Of a stretch of DNA of 64,000 nucleotides, positions 7,662-15,394 are shown one piece after another; the first letter of the stretch is position 1; the number at the start of each line of letters is the position of its first letter. The position numbers and the translations under genes were made by a program. The notes below the pieces were generated by a model, which was not told the origin of the DNA, searched no databases, and saw nothing but the letters and a program-made list of their open reading frames with translations. The stretch is from an uncultured Lachnospiraceae bacterium (GTDB taxonomy: Bacteria; Bacillota; Clostridia; Lachnospirales; Lachnospiraceae): NCBI GenBank assembly GCA_946632055.1, contig CAMPAR010000001.1, positions 1 through 64,000 on the forward strand, written 5' to 3'.

Positions 7662-9055
7662 CGCAGAACTCCCCGGTACGGGATATCGAGACGCTGAAAA
7701 GCGTTACTCTCGGAGAGTTTTTGGATGCTTCCTATACGGATGCGGAAGACCAGCAGCTGTTTTTTGAAGAAGCGGCTCTGAAAGGCATCCCCGCGAACCG
7801 GGACACCAATGCTTTTGAATACTTCAAAAAAGAGATCGACGCGCAGCAGGACATTCTGAAGGCTATGAATCCGGGCAGGGAGAAGAGAGAGCCTCTCGAT
7901 CAGGAAGTGCTGTATACCGCCAGAGAGCAATATCTTAAAAACCTGACGATTTCACTTCCGAAGTTCAGCATGACGACCGTGCGCGAAAATATGAGCAACG
8001 CCGATAAGAAGCTTTTTGATCAGGGCGCGAAGCTCATGAGCCGGAAATACTATCGCACGCCGGAGAAGATCGAGGGCTGGGCGAAGAAAACCGCCAACAA
8101 GGAGCTCATTAATAAGCGTGCGGACGATCTGAACCGGAATTTCACGGATTTCTCGCAGGAGGCGGACAGAAGAGAAGCCTATGATCTGGAGAACGATCCG
8201 CTCTACAGAAAGGCTTTCGGAAAGCATCTTGGCGAGCAGGCTTCGGAGTATGAGAAATTCCTTCATCAGCATCTTGGCGCGAAGGCGCTCATGGATCCGC
8301 CGGAAAAGAGACGCGAGCATCTCGCATTTGTCGCTGCCGCGATTGATTTTTACGCGAAGGATCCGGAGCATTTCAATCTGGAGGCTGTACAGGCGGAGGC
8401 GAAAACCTACCAGTCGTTTGACATGTTCAAAAACCTCTCCGATCAGGAAGTGTCAAAGCTTCTCATGAGCCGGGAGCAGGGGATGAAGTCGCTCCACGTG
8501 ATGGCGGCGAAGAAATACGGCGTGCCGGAATCGGAGCGCGCGGAGTATATCCGTAAGATGAAGGCGCTCTCGGAGGCGATGGTTCCCGCGGAAGGCGAGT
8601 CTGAAAAATACAAGGAGATGAAGACCGCCGTTGACGCGGTCGCGGCGCTCGATCCTCAGGACCCCGGGCTTGAATCAAAGCTCTTCAAGGCAAACGTGCA
8701 GTTATATAACCGGGTCTTCAGGTATGAGAAGGGCAAGAAGAGCGTCCGGACCTTCAAAACCTCTCAGGCACGTTTTGACAACAGTGTCGACGTCCTTTCG
8801 GTCATGAACGACCATATTCCGGGTCTTCGGAAACATGTGCAGAAGATCGTCGACCGCACGAATGAAGTGCGTAAGGCGAAACCCGGCGATAAGGATTACG
8901 TTGACCTCGCGGCCTACGGCCTGGAACGCGCCGAAAAGAACGCGCCGAAGACTTCAGCTTACGCGAAAAAGAACGCGGCAGCCGAAGCCGATAAACTGAT
9001 GAAAAAAGAAGGCCTGGAACCCGGAGAACTCGGTATCCGGCAGGCAGACCTTTGA
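7613..9055 (+). CDS. C-terminal part of the second copy of the 677-residue protein family (broken gene)
   Basis: 480 codons from an in-frame ATG at 7613. A later ATG at 7658 overlaps the stop of the upstream fragment and is an equally likely start. From MTQNSPVRDIETLKSVTLGEF on it parallels the 5214 protein to its end, with the shared blocks GAKALMDPPEKRREHLA, YIRKMKALSEAMVPAEG and QARFDNSVDVLSVMNDHIPG, and no further interruption. The C-terminus (LEPGELGIRQADL) has drifted from the GFDPAKLRKES ending of its sister. No good ribosome site precedes 7613. Together with 7269-7661 it forms one disrupted gene or, less likely, two coupled genes. Function is unknown. Confidence 0.6.
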   Translation: MEESYLANIGAFSAEMTQNSPVRDIETLKSVTLGEFLDASYTDAEDQQLFFEEAALKGIPANRDTNAFEYFKKEIDAQQDILKAMNPGREKREPLDQEVLYTAREQYLKNLTISLPKFSMTTVRENMSNADKKLFDQGAKLMSRKYYRTPEKIEGWAKKTANKELINKRADDLNRNFTDFSQEADRREAYDLENDPLYRKAFGKHLGEQASEYEKFLHQHLGAKALMDPPEKRREHLAFVAAAIDFYAKDPEHFNLEAVQAEAKTYQSFDMFKNLSDQEVSKLLMSREQGMKSLHVMAAKKYGVPESERAEYIRKMKALSEAMVPAEGESEKYKEMKTAVDAVAALDPQDPGLESKLFKANVQLYNRVFRYEKGKKSVRTFKTSQARFDNSVDVLSVMNDHIPGLRKHVQKIVDRTNEVRKAKPGDKDYVDLAAYGLERAEKNAPKTSAYAKKNAAAEADKLMKKEGLEPGELGIRQADL

Positions 9056-9128
9056 CCTTATCATCATATGATGGTAAGGTCAAAAGGGTTGTCACGCCAA
9101 GTTCCGTGCTGCGCACTCCCACTTGGCG
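9051..9128. repeat. Two consecutive palindromes
   Basis: The first, at 9051-9084, pairs TTTGACCTTA with TAAGGTCAAA around an inner CATCATATGATG palindrome and contains the stop codon of the preceding gene. The second, at 9095-9128, pairs CGCCAAGT with ACTTGGCG and has an inner GTGC..GCAC pair. Neither is followed by a T-run, so they are not classic terminators. They could stabilise mRNA ends, bind a regulator, or be repeat-element remains. Confidence 0.6.
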
Positions 9129-9161
9129 CCTGCATCATCATATTTCAGAAAGGACATCATT

Positions 9162-9827
9162 ATGCCAAAGAAAGAGAGAGAACTCAGACAGAAATCCGAC
9201 CCGAACGCGCCTCAGATTTCAGGCGATGAAATGAACCGCAGGCTGGACGCGATTCTCGGGGGAGGGAAAACTAAAGTGAAAAACCGCCTCCAGATGCTTC
9301 AGATGGAGGCATCTTCCATGGCGAAGCAGCTGGACTCTGCCATGGAGAAAAAGGATGACAAGCGCAAGAAGGAGCTGACCGAAGACGCTGACCGCGTAAC
9401 GAAGGAATACATGGTACTTCTCGGCTACGCGATGGACGAGACCGGCAAACTGGATCCGAAAAAGCTTGAGGACGAACTGGATCCGGCCGCGATCTCCCTT
9501 AACATCCAGAAGGCGGAAAAAAACAGTGTAATGAACTGGCTGAAGGCCGACGGCAATCCCGAAAGAGCCAAAAATACGCTGCAGTCGATCGGAGACCGGG
9601 ACGGCGAGCAGTTTGCGCGGGATGTGACGAATACCTATGTCAGGGACATGGAGCATCAGCAGAAGGTCGATGCAGATGTGGACAAGGTCCTGAAGGACAT
9701 GGGCTTTGACCCTGCAGCGCTCAGAAAGCAAAGCCAACAGGCCTGGAAGGAGATGAAGGAGGATCCGAACTTCCGCCTTGGAGATAACGGCAAAAATCCC
9801 GAGCAGCCCGGCCAGCTTCGTCTGTAA
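9162..9827 (+). CDS. Unrecognised 221-residue charged protein sharing the C-terminal motif of the 5214 family
   Basis: It starts MPKKERELRQKSDPNAPQ at ATG 9162 behind AGAAAGGA; an in-frame ATG at 9123 lacks a ribosome site. It is soluble, Lys/Glu/Asp-rich and probably a helical coiled bundle (for example MEASSMAKQLDSAMEKKDDK). No signal or membrane segment is seen. Its MPKK start and late motif GFDPAALRKQS echo the MPKK start and GFDPAKLRKES ending of the gene at 5214, so it is likely a functional partner or a shortened relative. I cannot assign a function. It is the last gene of the block; a separate promoter precedes the next gene. Confidence 0.75.
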   Translation: MPKKERELRQKSDPNAPQISGDEMNRRLDAILGGGKTKVKNRLQMLQMEASSMAKQLDSAMEKKDDKRKKELTEDADRVTKEYMVLLGYAMDETGKLDPKKLEDELDPAAISLNIQKAEKNSVMNWLKADGNPERAKNTLQSIGDRDGEQFARDVTNTYVRDMEHQQKVDADVDKVLKDMGFDPAALRKQSQQAWKEMKEDPNFRLGDNGKNPEQPGQLRL

Positions 9828-9839
9828 TGAAAAGACTGC

Positions 9840-9868
9840 TTGTGGAATCGGCCGGATTGTGCTATGAT
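9840..9868 (+). promoter_or_regulatory. Putative sigma-A promoter of the alpha-xylosidase gene
   Basis: A -35-like TTGTGG at 9840-9845, 17 bases, then -10 TATGAT at 9863-9868, about 45 bases ahead of the start codon at 9914. The strong ribosome site AAGGAGGAG follows. Confidence 0.5.
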
Positions 9869-9913
9869 CGTATCAACTATTAACTTTACTATCTCTTCAA
9901 GGAGGAGCATCCC

Positions 9914-12214
9914 ATGCAGTATGAAAACGGCTGTTGGCTGACAAAGGAAGGCGTTCAGGCCTTCTGGCCGAAGCAGGCGCTTCAGATTGAAATCGATGAA
10001 CACAAGGTGCGTTTCCTCGCGCCGGAGGCTTATATTACGGGACACGGCGCGACGCTCGGCGGCATTGTGCTGACGATTACCGTGACGACCCCCGCGCCGG
10101 AAGTCATCCGCGTGCAGACCGTGCGCCACATCGGCGGTATCAAAAAAGGGCCGTCCTTCGGGCTGAATCTCGACGAGAACGCGCCGATTGACGCGGAAGA
10201 GACCGAGGAAGCAATCGTTGTGCGTTCCGGTTCCCTTGCACTTACGATTACGAAGGATCCGTTCAGCATGACCTACTCAAGAGACGGTCAGGTCATCACG
10301 AAGAGCACCCAGCGGGACCTCGCCTTCATCAAGGAGGGCTGGACCGGCTTCATGTATGACAAGCCGGGGCATTCCTGGATGTCCGAGCGCCTGTCGCTTG
10401 GCGTAGACGAGCAGATCTACGGCCTCGGCGAGCGCTTCGGTACCTTTGTCAAGAACGGCCAGGCGGTCGTCATCCGCAATGAGGACGGCGGCACCTGCAC
10501 CGAGCAGAGTTACAAGAATATTCCCTTCTATCTGTCCAGCAAGGGCTACGGCGTCTTCGTGAACCATCCGGAGACGGTGGAGTTTGAGGTCGGCACCGAG
10601 CAGGTTTCAAAGGTCGGCTTTGCCGTAGAAGGCGAGTGCCTCGATTACTTCATCTTCAACGGTCCGGACCTTCGGGATGTGCTTTGCCGCTATACCGACC
10701 TCACCGGAAAGCCGGCGCTTCCCGCGCAGTGGACCTTCGGCCTGTGGCTTTCGACCTCCTTCACGACGAGCTATGACAGCGAGACCGTCATGAGCTTTGT
10801 GAACGGCATGCTCGACCGCGGCATTCCGCTTTCCGTGTTCCACTTTGACTGCTGCTGGCTGCGCGACTTCCACTGGACCGACTTTGTCTGGGACAGCAAG
10901 GTCTTCGAGGATCCCGCGGGCCTCATCGCGAAGATTCACGAGAAGGGCATCAAGGTCTGCTGCTGGATCAATTCCTATGTGGGCCAGGAAGGCGACATCT
11001 TTAAGGAAGGCGCCGAAAACGGCTATTTCATCAAGAGGAAGGACGGCTCCGTCTTCCAGTGGGATATGTGGCAGCCGGGCCTTGCGATCGTCGACTTTAC
11101 GAACCCCGACGCCGTGAAGTGGTATCAGAAGCAGCTGAAGAAGATGATGGCCATGGGCGTCGACTGCTTCAAGACCGACTTCGGCGAGAGAATTCCGGAT
11201 GAGGACGTGATGTACTTCGACGGCTCCGACCCGAAGAAGATGCACAACTACTACACCTACCTCTACAACCAGGCGGTCTTTGAGGCAATCAAAGAAGTGA
11301 AGGGCGAAGAGGAAGCGGTCGTGTTCGCGCGTTCCGCGACGGCCGGCGGACAGAAGTTCCCGGTGCACTGGGGCGGCGACTGCTGGTCGACCTACGACGG
11401 CATGTACCAGTCGATCCGCGGCGGCTTAAGCTTCACAAGCTCCGGCTTTGGCTTCTGGGCGCATGATATCGGCGGCTTCGAGGACAAGTCGACGGCCGAT
11501 GTTTACAAGAGATGGGTGGCTTTCGGCCTGCTGTCCACGCACAGCCGTCTGCACGGTTCTTCCTCGTACCGTGTGCCGTGGCTCTATGACGAAGAGGCGG
11601 TGGACGTCTGCAGATGCTTCACGAAGCTGAAGCTCTCGCTCCTGCCGTATCTGTACTCGAGCGCGGTGAAGACGCATGAGAGCGGCGTTCCGATGATGCG
11701 CGCGACGGTTCTGGATTACCAGAACGATCTCGCCTGCCGGTATCTGGACCGCCAGTTCCTGCTCGGCGAAAGAATGCTGGTCGCTCCGATTTTCAACGAA
11801 GAGGGCATCGCGTCCTGGTATCTTCCCTGCGAAAAGGGCGCCTGGACGGCATACCTCACCGGCGAAGAGAAGGACGGAAACAGCTGGTATGAAGAGAAGA
11901 TGGATTACTTCAGCATTCCGCTTTATGTGAAGCCGAATTCGATCATTCCGACGGCGATTGAAGCTCCGGATGTGAATATCAGCTTCGAGAAGAATGTGGA
12001 ATTCAAGGTCTATCAGCTGCAGGATCAGGCGGAAACCGTGGTTTATCAGGGCGGAAAGGAACTGTACTTCCTGAAGCTTACAAGGTCGGGAGATACGGTT
12101 TCTGTCGAAACGAACGCGAAGGGCTGCAGAATCCGCTTTGTGAATGCGCCGGAGCTTACGATCGAAGGATATTCGGCGATCGCTTCGGGGCAGGATCTCG
12201 TCGTTGAGCTGTAA
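9914..12214 (+). CDS. yicI: Alpha-xylosidase, glycoside hydrolase family 31 (YicI type)
   Basis: 766 residues, close to the 772 of E. coli YicI. It releases alpha-linked xylose from the non-reducing end of xyloglucan-type oligosaccharides such as isoprimeverose. The catalytic nucleophile is in KTDFGERIP (Asp422) and the acid/base in HWGGDC (Asp489). The blocks GFGFWAHDIGGFE and SHSRLHGSSSYRVPW are also characteristic. There is no signal peptide, so it acts in the cytoplasm on imported oligosaccharides. It has its own promoter and a weak terminator. The next genes are fucose isomerase and a hydrolase, suggesting a region for plant or host glycan sugars, although no transporter is present here. 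Confidence 0.93.
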   Translation: MQYENGCWLTKEGVQAFWPKQALQIEIDEHKVRFLAPEAYITGHGATLGGIVLTITVTTPAPEVIRVQTVRHIGGIKKGPSFGLNLDENAPIDAEETEEAIVVRSGSLALTITKDPFSMTYSRDGQVITKSTQRDLAFIKEGWTGFMYDKPGHSWMSERLSLGVDEQIYGLGERFGTFVKNGQAVVIRNEDGGTCTEQSYKNIPFYLSSKGYGVFVNHPETVEFEVGTEQVSKVGFAVEGECLDYFIFNGPDLRDVLCRYTDLTGKPALPAQWTFGLWLSTSFTTSYDSETVMSFVNGMLDRGIPLSVFHFDCCWLRDFHWTDFVWDSKVFEDPAGLIAKIHEKGIKVCCWINSYVGQEGDIFKEGAENGYFIKRKDGSVFQWDMWQPGLAIVDFTNPDAVKWYQKQLKKMMAMGVDCFKTDFGERIPDEDVMYFDGSDPKKMHNYYTYLYNQAVFEAIKEVKGEEEAVVFARSATAGGQKFPVHWGGDCWSTYDGMYQSIRGGLSFTSSGFGFWAHDIGGFEDKSTADVYKRWVAFGLLSTHSRLHGSSSYRVPWLYDEEAVDVCRCFTKLKLSLLPYLYSSAVKTHESGVPMMRATVLDYQNDLACRYLDRQFLLGERMLVAPIFNEEGIASWYLPCEKGAWTAYLTGEEKDGNSWYEEKMDYFSIPLYVKPNSIIPTAIEAPDVNISFEKNVEFKVYQLQDQAETVVYQGGKELYFLKLTRSGDTVSVETNAKGCRIRFVNAPELTIEGYSAIASGQDLVVEL

Positions 12215-12224
12215 GAGGCAAACT

Positions 12225-12247
12225 GATTCTGAAATAACAGAATTTTC
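12225..12247 (+). terminator. Weak intrinsic terminator after the alpha-xylosidase gene
   Basis: ATTCTG and CAGAAT (12226-12231 and 12238-12243) can pair around AAATAA and are followed by TTTTC. The stem is only six bases, so termination may be partial. Confidence 0.35.
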
Positions 12248-12279
12248 AAAAAAGAAGCGGCCGAACCGGCAGTCTCAAA

Positions 12280-12328
12280 TGGGGACAGGTTCCAAATGAC
12301 TAAATTCGTCATTTGGAACCTGTCCCCA
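12280..12328. repeat. REP-like perfect inverted repeat
   Basis: Arms of 21 bases (12280-12300 and 12308-12328) are exact reverse complements around a 7-base spacer. Each arm carries GGGGACAGGTTCCAAATGAC or its complement. The GGGGACAGGTT..AACCTGTCCCC type of hairpin is widely seen as a dispersed bacterial extragenic repeat mobilised by REP-associated transposases. No such transposase lies in this window. Confidence 0.75.
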
Positions 12329-12368
12329 AAGTTACGGAGTAAAATTTCCGCTGCGTTTCCTTTTTTTC

Positions 12369-12397
12369 TTGCCTTTCTGCAGATAATTGTTTATAAT
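12369..12397 (+). promoter_or_regulatory. Putative sigma-A promoter of fucI
   Basis: -35-like TTGCCT at 12369-12374, a 17-base spacer, then a perfect -10 TATAAT at 12392-12397. It lies about 85 bases ahead of the fucI start, leaving a leader of about 80 bases. Confidence 0.55.
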
Positions 12398-12484
12398 GAC
12401 TATAATTGTACGTGTGTGCAGGTACAAAGTCGTGGAAAATGACATTACAGGACAAAAAGATTCTGAAACAGGAGGACAGTGACA

Positions 12485-14287
12485 GTGGCGAAATCAAGAC
12501 TTCTCGGCGGTTATCCCGTGATCGGGATCCGGCCGACCATCGACGGAAGACGCGGCGCTTTGAAGGTGCGTGAATCGCTGGAAGAGCAGACGATGAACAT
12601 GGCGCTTTCGGCGAAGAAACTTTTTGAGGAGAATCTGAAGTATTCGAACGGCGAACCCGTGAAGGTGGTCATCGCCGATACGACGATCGGACGCGTGGCG
12701 GAATCCGCGGCCTGCGCCGAAAAGTTCAAGAAGGAAGGCGTGGACATTACGCTCACCGTCACGCCCTGCTGGTGCTACGGCTCGGAGACGATGGACATGG
12801 ATCCGATGACGATCAAGGCGGTCTGGGGCTTCAACGGCACCGAGCGCCCCGGCGCGGTGTATCTCGCGTCGGTTCTTGCGACCCACAGCCAGAAGGGGCT
12901 TCCGGCCTTCGGTATCTACGGCCATGAGGTCTGCGACGCGGACGATACGGAGATTCCGTCGGACGTCCGGGAGAAGTTGCTCCGCTTCGGCCGCGCGGCG
13001 GTTGCGGCGGCCACGATGCACGGAAAATCCTATCTGCAGATCGGCTCCGTGACGATGGGCATCGGCGGCTCGATCATCGACCCCGCCTTTATTGAAGAAT
13101 ACCTCGGCATGCGCGTCGAGTCCGTCGACGAAGTCGAAATCATCCGCCGCATGACGGAAGGCATCTACGACGAAGCCGAATACCAGAAGGCCCTCGCCTG
13201 GACGAAGGAAAAGTGTAAAGAAGGCTTCGACAAGAATCCGGAAGCGCTTCAGAAGAGTCGTGAGCAGAAGGATCAGGACTGGGAGTTCACGGTGAAGATG
13301 ATGTGCATCATCAAGGACCTGATGAACGGAAATCCGAACCTTCCCGCGGGCTGCGAGGAAGAGGCCGTCGGACATAACGCGATCGCGGCCGGCTTCCAGG
13401 GACAGCGGCAGTGGACGGATTTCTATCCGAATGCGGACTTCTCTGAATCGATGCTGAACTCGGGCTTCGACTGGAACGGCCCGAGAGAGCCCTACATTCT
13501 CGCGACGGAAAACGACGTCCTGAACGGCCTTGGGATGCTCTTCATGAAGCTTCTCACGAACCGGCCGCAGATTTTTGCGGATGTTCGGACCTACTGGTCG
13601 GGCGACGCCGTGAAGCGCGTGACAGGCTATGAAATCGAAGGAAAGGCGAAGGAAGCGGACGGCTTCATCCACCTCATCAATTCCGGCGCGGCCTGCATCG
13701 ACGCCTCCGGCAAGGCGCTCGGCGTGGACGGAAAGCCGGAGATCAAGAGATGGTTTGATCTCACGGATGAAGACATGGAGAAGCTCCTCGCGGCAACGAC
13801 CTGGAACTATGCCGATCTTGGCTATTTCCGCGGCGGCGGATATTCCTCGCGCTTCGTGACGGAAGCTGAAATGCCGGTCACGATGATCCGTCTGAATCTC
13901 GTGAAGAACCTCGGACCGATGCTTCAGATTGCGGAAGGCTGGACCGTGCATCTTCCGGACGAAGTGACGGATACCCTCTGGAAGCGCACCGACTACACCT
14001 GGCCCTGCACCTGGTTTACGCCGAGAATCACCGGAAAAGGCGCCTTTACCTCCGCCTACGACGTGATGAACAACTGGGGCGCGAACCACGGCGCGATCAG
14101 CTACGGACACATCGGCGCGGATCTGATTTCGCTCTGCTCGATTTTAAGGATTCCGGTAGCGATGCACAATGTCCCGGAAGAAGATATTTTCCGGCCGAGC
14201 GCATGGAACGCTTTCGGCATGGATAAGGAAGGACAGGATTTCAGGGCCTGTGAGGCCTACGGCCCGATGTACAAGACCATACGGTGA
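12485..14287 (+). CDS. fucI: L-fucose isomerase
   Basis: About 600 residues (E. coli FucI has 591). It interconverts L-fucose and L-fuculose and can also act on D-arabinose; it is manganese-dependent and cytoplasmic. Strong matches run throughout: [38 protein letters not shown], and the active-site parts ATENDVLNG (Glu), FADVRTYW (Asp) and NWGANHG (His). AGGAGG at 12470-12475 is only three bases from GTG 12479 but nine from GTG 12485, so I prefer 12485. No fuculokinase, aldolase or fucose permease is present in the window, so the pathway would be completed elsewhere. The dienelactone hydrolase gene follows after 16 bases. Confidence 0.94.
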   Translation: MAKSRLLGGYPVIGIRPTIDGRRGALKVRESLEEQTMNMALSAKKLFEENLKYSNGEPVKVVIADTTIGRVAESAACAEKFKKEGVDITLTVTPCWCYGSETMDMDPMTIKAVWGFNGTERPGAVYLASVLATHSQKGLPAFGIYGHEVCDADDTEIPSDVREKLLRFGRAAVAAATMHGKSYLQIGSVTMGIGGSIIDPAFIEEYLGMRVESVDEVEIIRRMTEGIYDEAEYQKALAWTKEKCKEGFDKNPEALQKSREQKDQDWEFTVKMMCIIKDLMNGNPNLPAGCEEEAVGHNAIAAGFQGQRQWTDFYPNADFSESMLNSGFDWNGPREPYILATENDVLNGLGMLFMKLLTNRPQIFADVRTYWSGDAVKRVTGYEIEGKAKEADGFIHLINSGAACIDASGKALGVDGKPEIKRWFDLTDEDMEKLLAATTWNYADLGYFRGGGYSSRFVTEAEMPVTMIRLNLVKNLGPMLQIAEGWTVHLPDEVTDTLWKRTDYTWPCTWFTPRITGKGAFTSAYDVMNNWGANHGAISYGHIGADLISLCSILRIPVAMHNVPEEDIFRPSAWNAFGMDKEGQDFRACEAYGPMYKTIR

Positions 14288-14303
14288 CAAGGAGGAAAAC
14301 GGT

Positions 14304-15059
14304 ATGTGGAATGATCTGAATACGGCTCATATCCCGGGTGTGATCGGAACGAGTATCGAGATGCCCGGACACGAAGGAAAGAATATCCATGCGTATTTCG
14401 CACGGCCGACAGAGCCGGGGCAGTATCCCGGCATCGTCCTGATCCCGCATATGCCGGGCTGGGACGAATGGTGCTTCGAGGAGTCGAGAAGGCTTGCGCA
14501 GCACGGCTACCAGGTCCTGTGCCCGAATATTTACGAGGATTTCGGACACGGGAAGCCGGGCGAGGTTTCCCAGCGCATGCGGGAAGCCGGGATGGTGCAC
14601 GATGACAGCGTGATGGGAGACGCGAAGGCTTCCCTCGACTGTCTGCGCGCGGATGAGAACAGCAACGGCAAGGTCGGCGTCATCGGCATGTGCTCCGGCG
14701 GCCGGCATGCCTTCCTTGCGGCCTGCACGCTCGATTTCGACGCGGCGGTCGACTGCTGGGGCGGCGGCGTCATTCAGGACAGCGTCAGTGAAGCGCGTCC
14801 CGTCGCGCCGATCGACCTTGCGGAAAATTTAAGCTGCCCGCTTCTCGGCATCTTCGGAAACGAGGACCGGAATCCGACGAAGGAGGATGTGGACAGGACG
14901 GAAGGGGTGCTGAAAAAGCTCGGGAAGGACTATACCTTCTATCGCTACGACGGGGCGGGGCACGGCATCTGGTATTACCACACGCCGATGTACCGGCAGG
15001 AGCAGGCGATGGACTCGCAGGAAAAGGTGTATGATTTCTTCGAGAAATGGCTGAGGTGA
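14304..15059 (+). CDS. Dienelactone hydrolase family protein
   Basis: 251 residues with an alpha/beta hydrolase fold. The nucleophile is a cysteine in GMCSGGRH (Cys130), with Asp188 in GNEDRNPT and His220 in GAGHGIW, the Cys-Asp-His triad of dienelactone hydrolases. It is cytoplasmic, without signal peptide. Members hydrolyse lactones or esters; the natural substrate cannot be told. ATG 14304 is chosen because AAGGAGGAAAACGGT precedes it; longer in-frame starts lie inside fucI. The 16-base gap to fucI suggests co-transcription, and lactone opening (for example fuconolactone-like compounds) is a possible, unproven link. Confidence 0.88.
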   Translation: MWNDLNTAHIPGVIGTSIEMPGHEGKNIHAYFARPTEPGQYPGIVLIPHMPGWDEWCFEESRRLAQHGYQVLCPNIYEDFGHGKPGEVSQRMREAGMVHDDSVMGDAKASLDCLRADENSNGKVGVIGMCSGGRHAFLAACTLDFDAAVDCWGGGVIQDSVSEARPVAPIDLAENLSCPLLGIFGNEDRNPTKEDVDRTEGVLKKLGKDYTFYRYDGAGHGIWYYHTPMYRQEQAMDSQEKVYDFFEKWLR

Positions 15060-15066
15060 GCGCAGT

Positions 15067-15394
15067 ATGTTACCAGTTGTCAGTGTCCTTCTTGCGATCG
15101 GCATTTCATTCTTGTGAATAATCCCTGTCGTGAAGGCGCTTGGTAAAAATCAGGCTCTGAAAACGAAGGATTATGTATTTACAGCGCTTGCTTTTAGGCT
15201 TTCTGATCGCGAAGAAGAAGCTGAAACCGGTCAGAAGGATTGATATGGTCCTGATCGCCGCGGTTGTCGGCTGGGGCGTTTTCTATACGATCCGGATCAT
15301 CCTGAAGATGGTGAGAGAGGCGAAGCAGTCGGCGCTTCCGGGTGCCGAAGCTCAGAATACGGAACCCGCGAAAAATGACGGATGTACAACATGA
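15067..15394 (+). pseudogene. Degenerate small membrane-protein gene
   Basis: From ATG 15067 the frame reads MLPVVSVLLAIGISFL and then hits a TGA at 15115, after which the same frame continues with IIPVVKALGKNQALKTKDYVF. Further on, the sensible sequence shifts to another frame (ORF 15173-15394) containing the hydrophobic stretch MVLIAAVVGWGVFYTIRIIL. Joined, these would give a small protein with two or three membrane spans, so a nonsense change plus a frameshift is likely. If only the second part is translated, it would be a 73-residue membrane protein starting at 15173 with a poor ribosome site. Family unknown. Confidence 0.4.
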
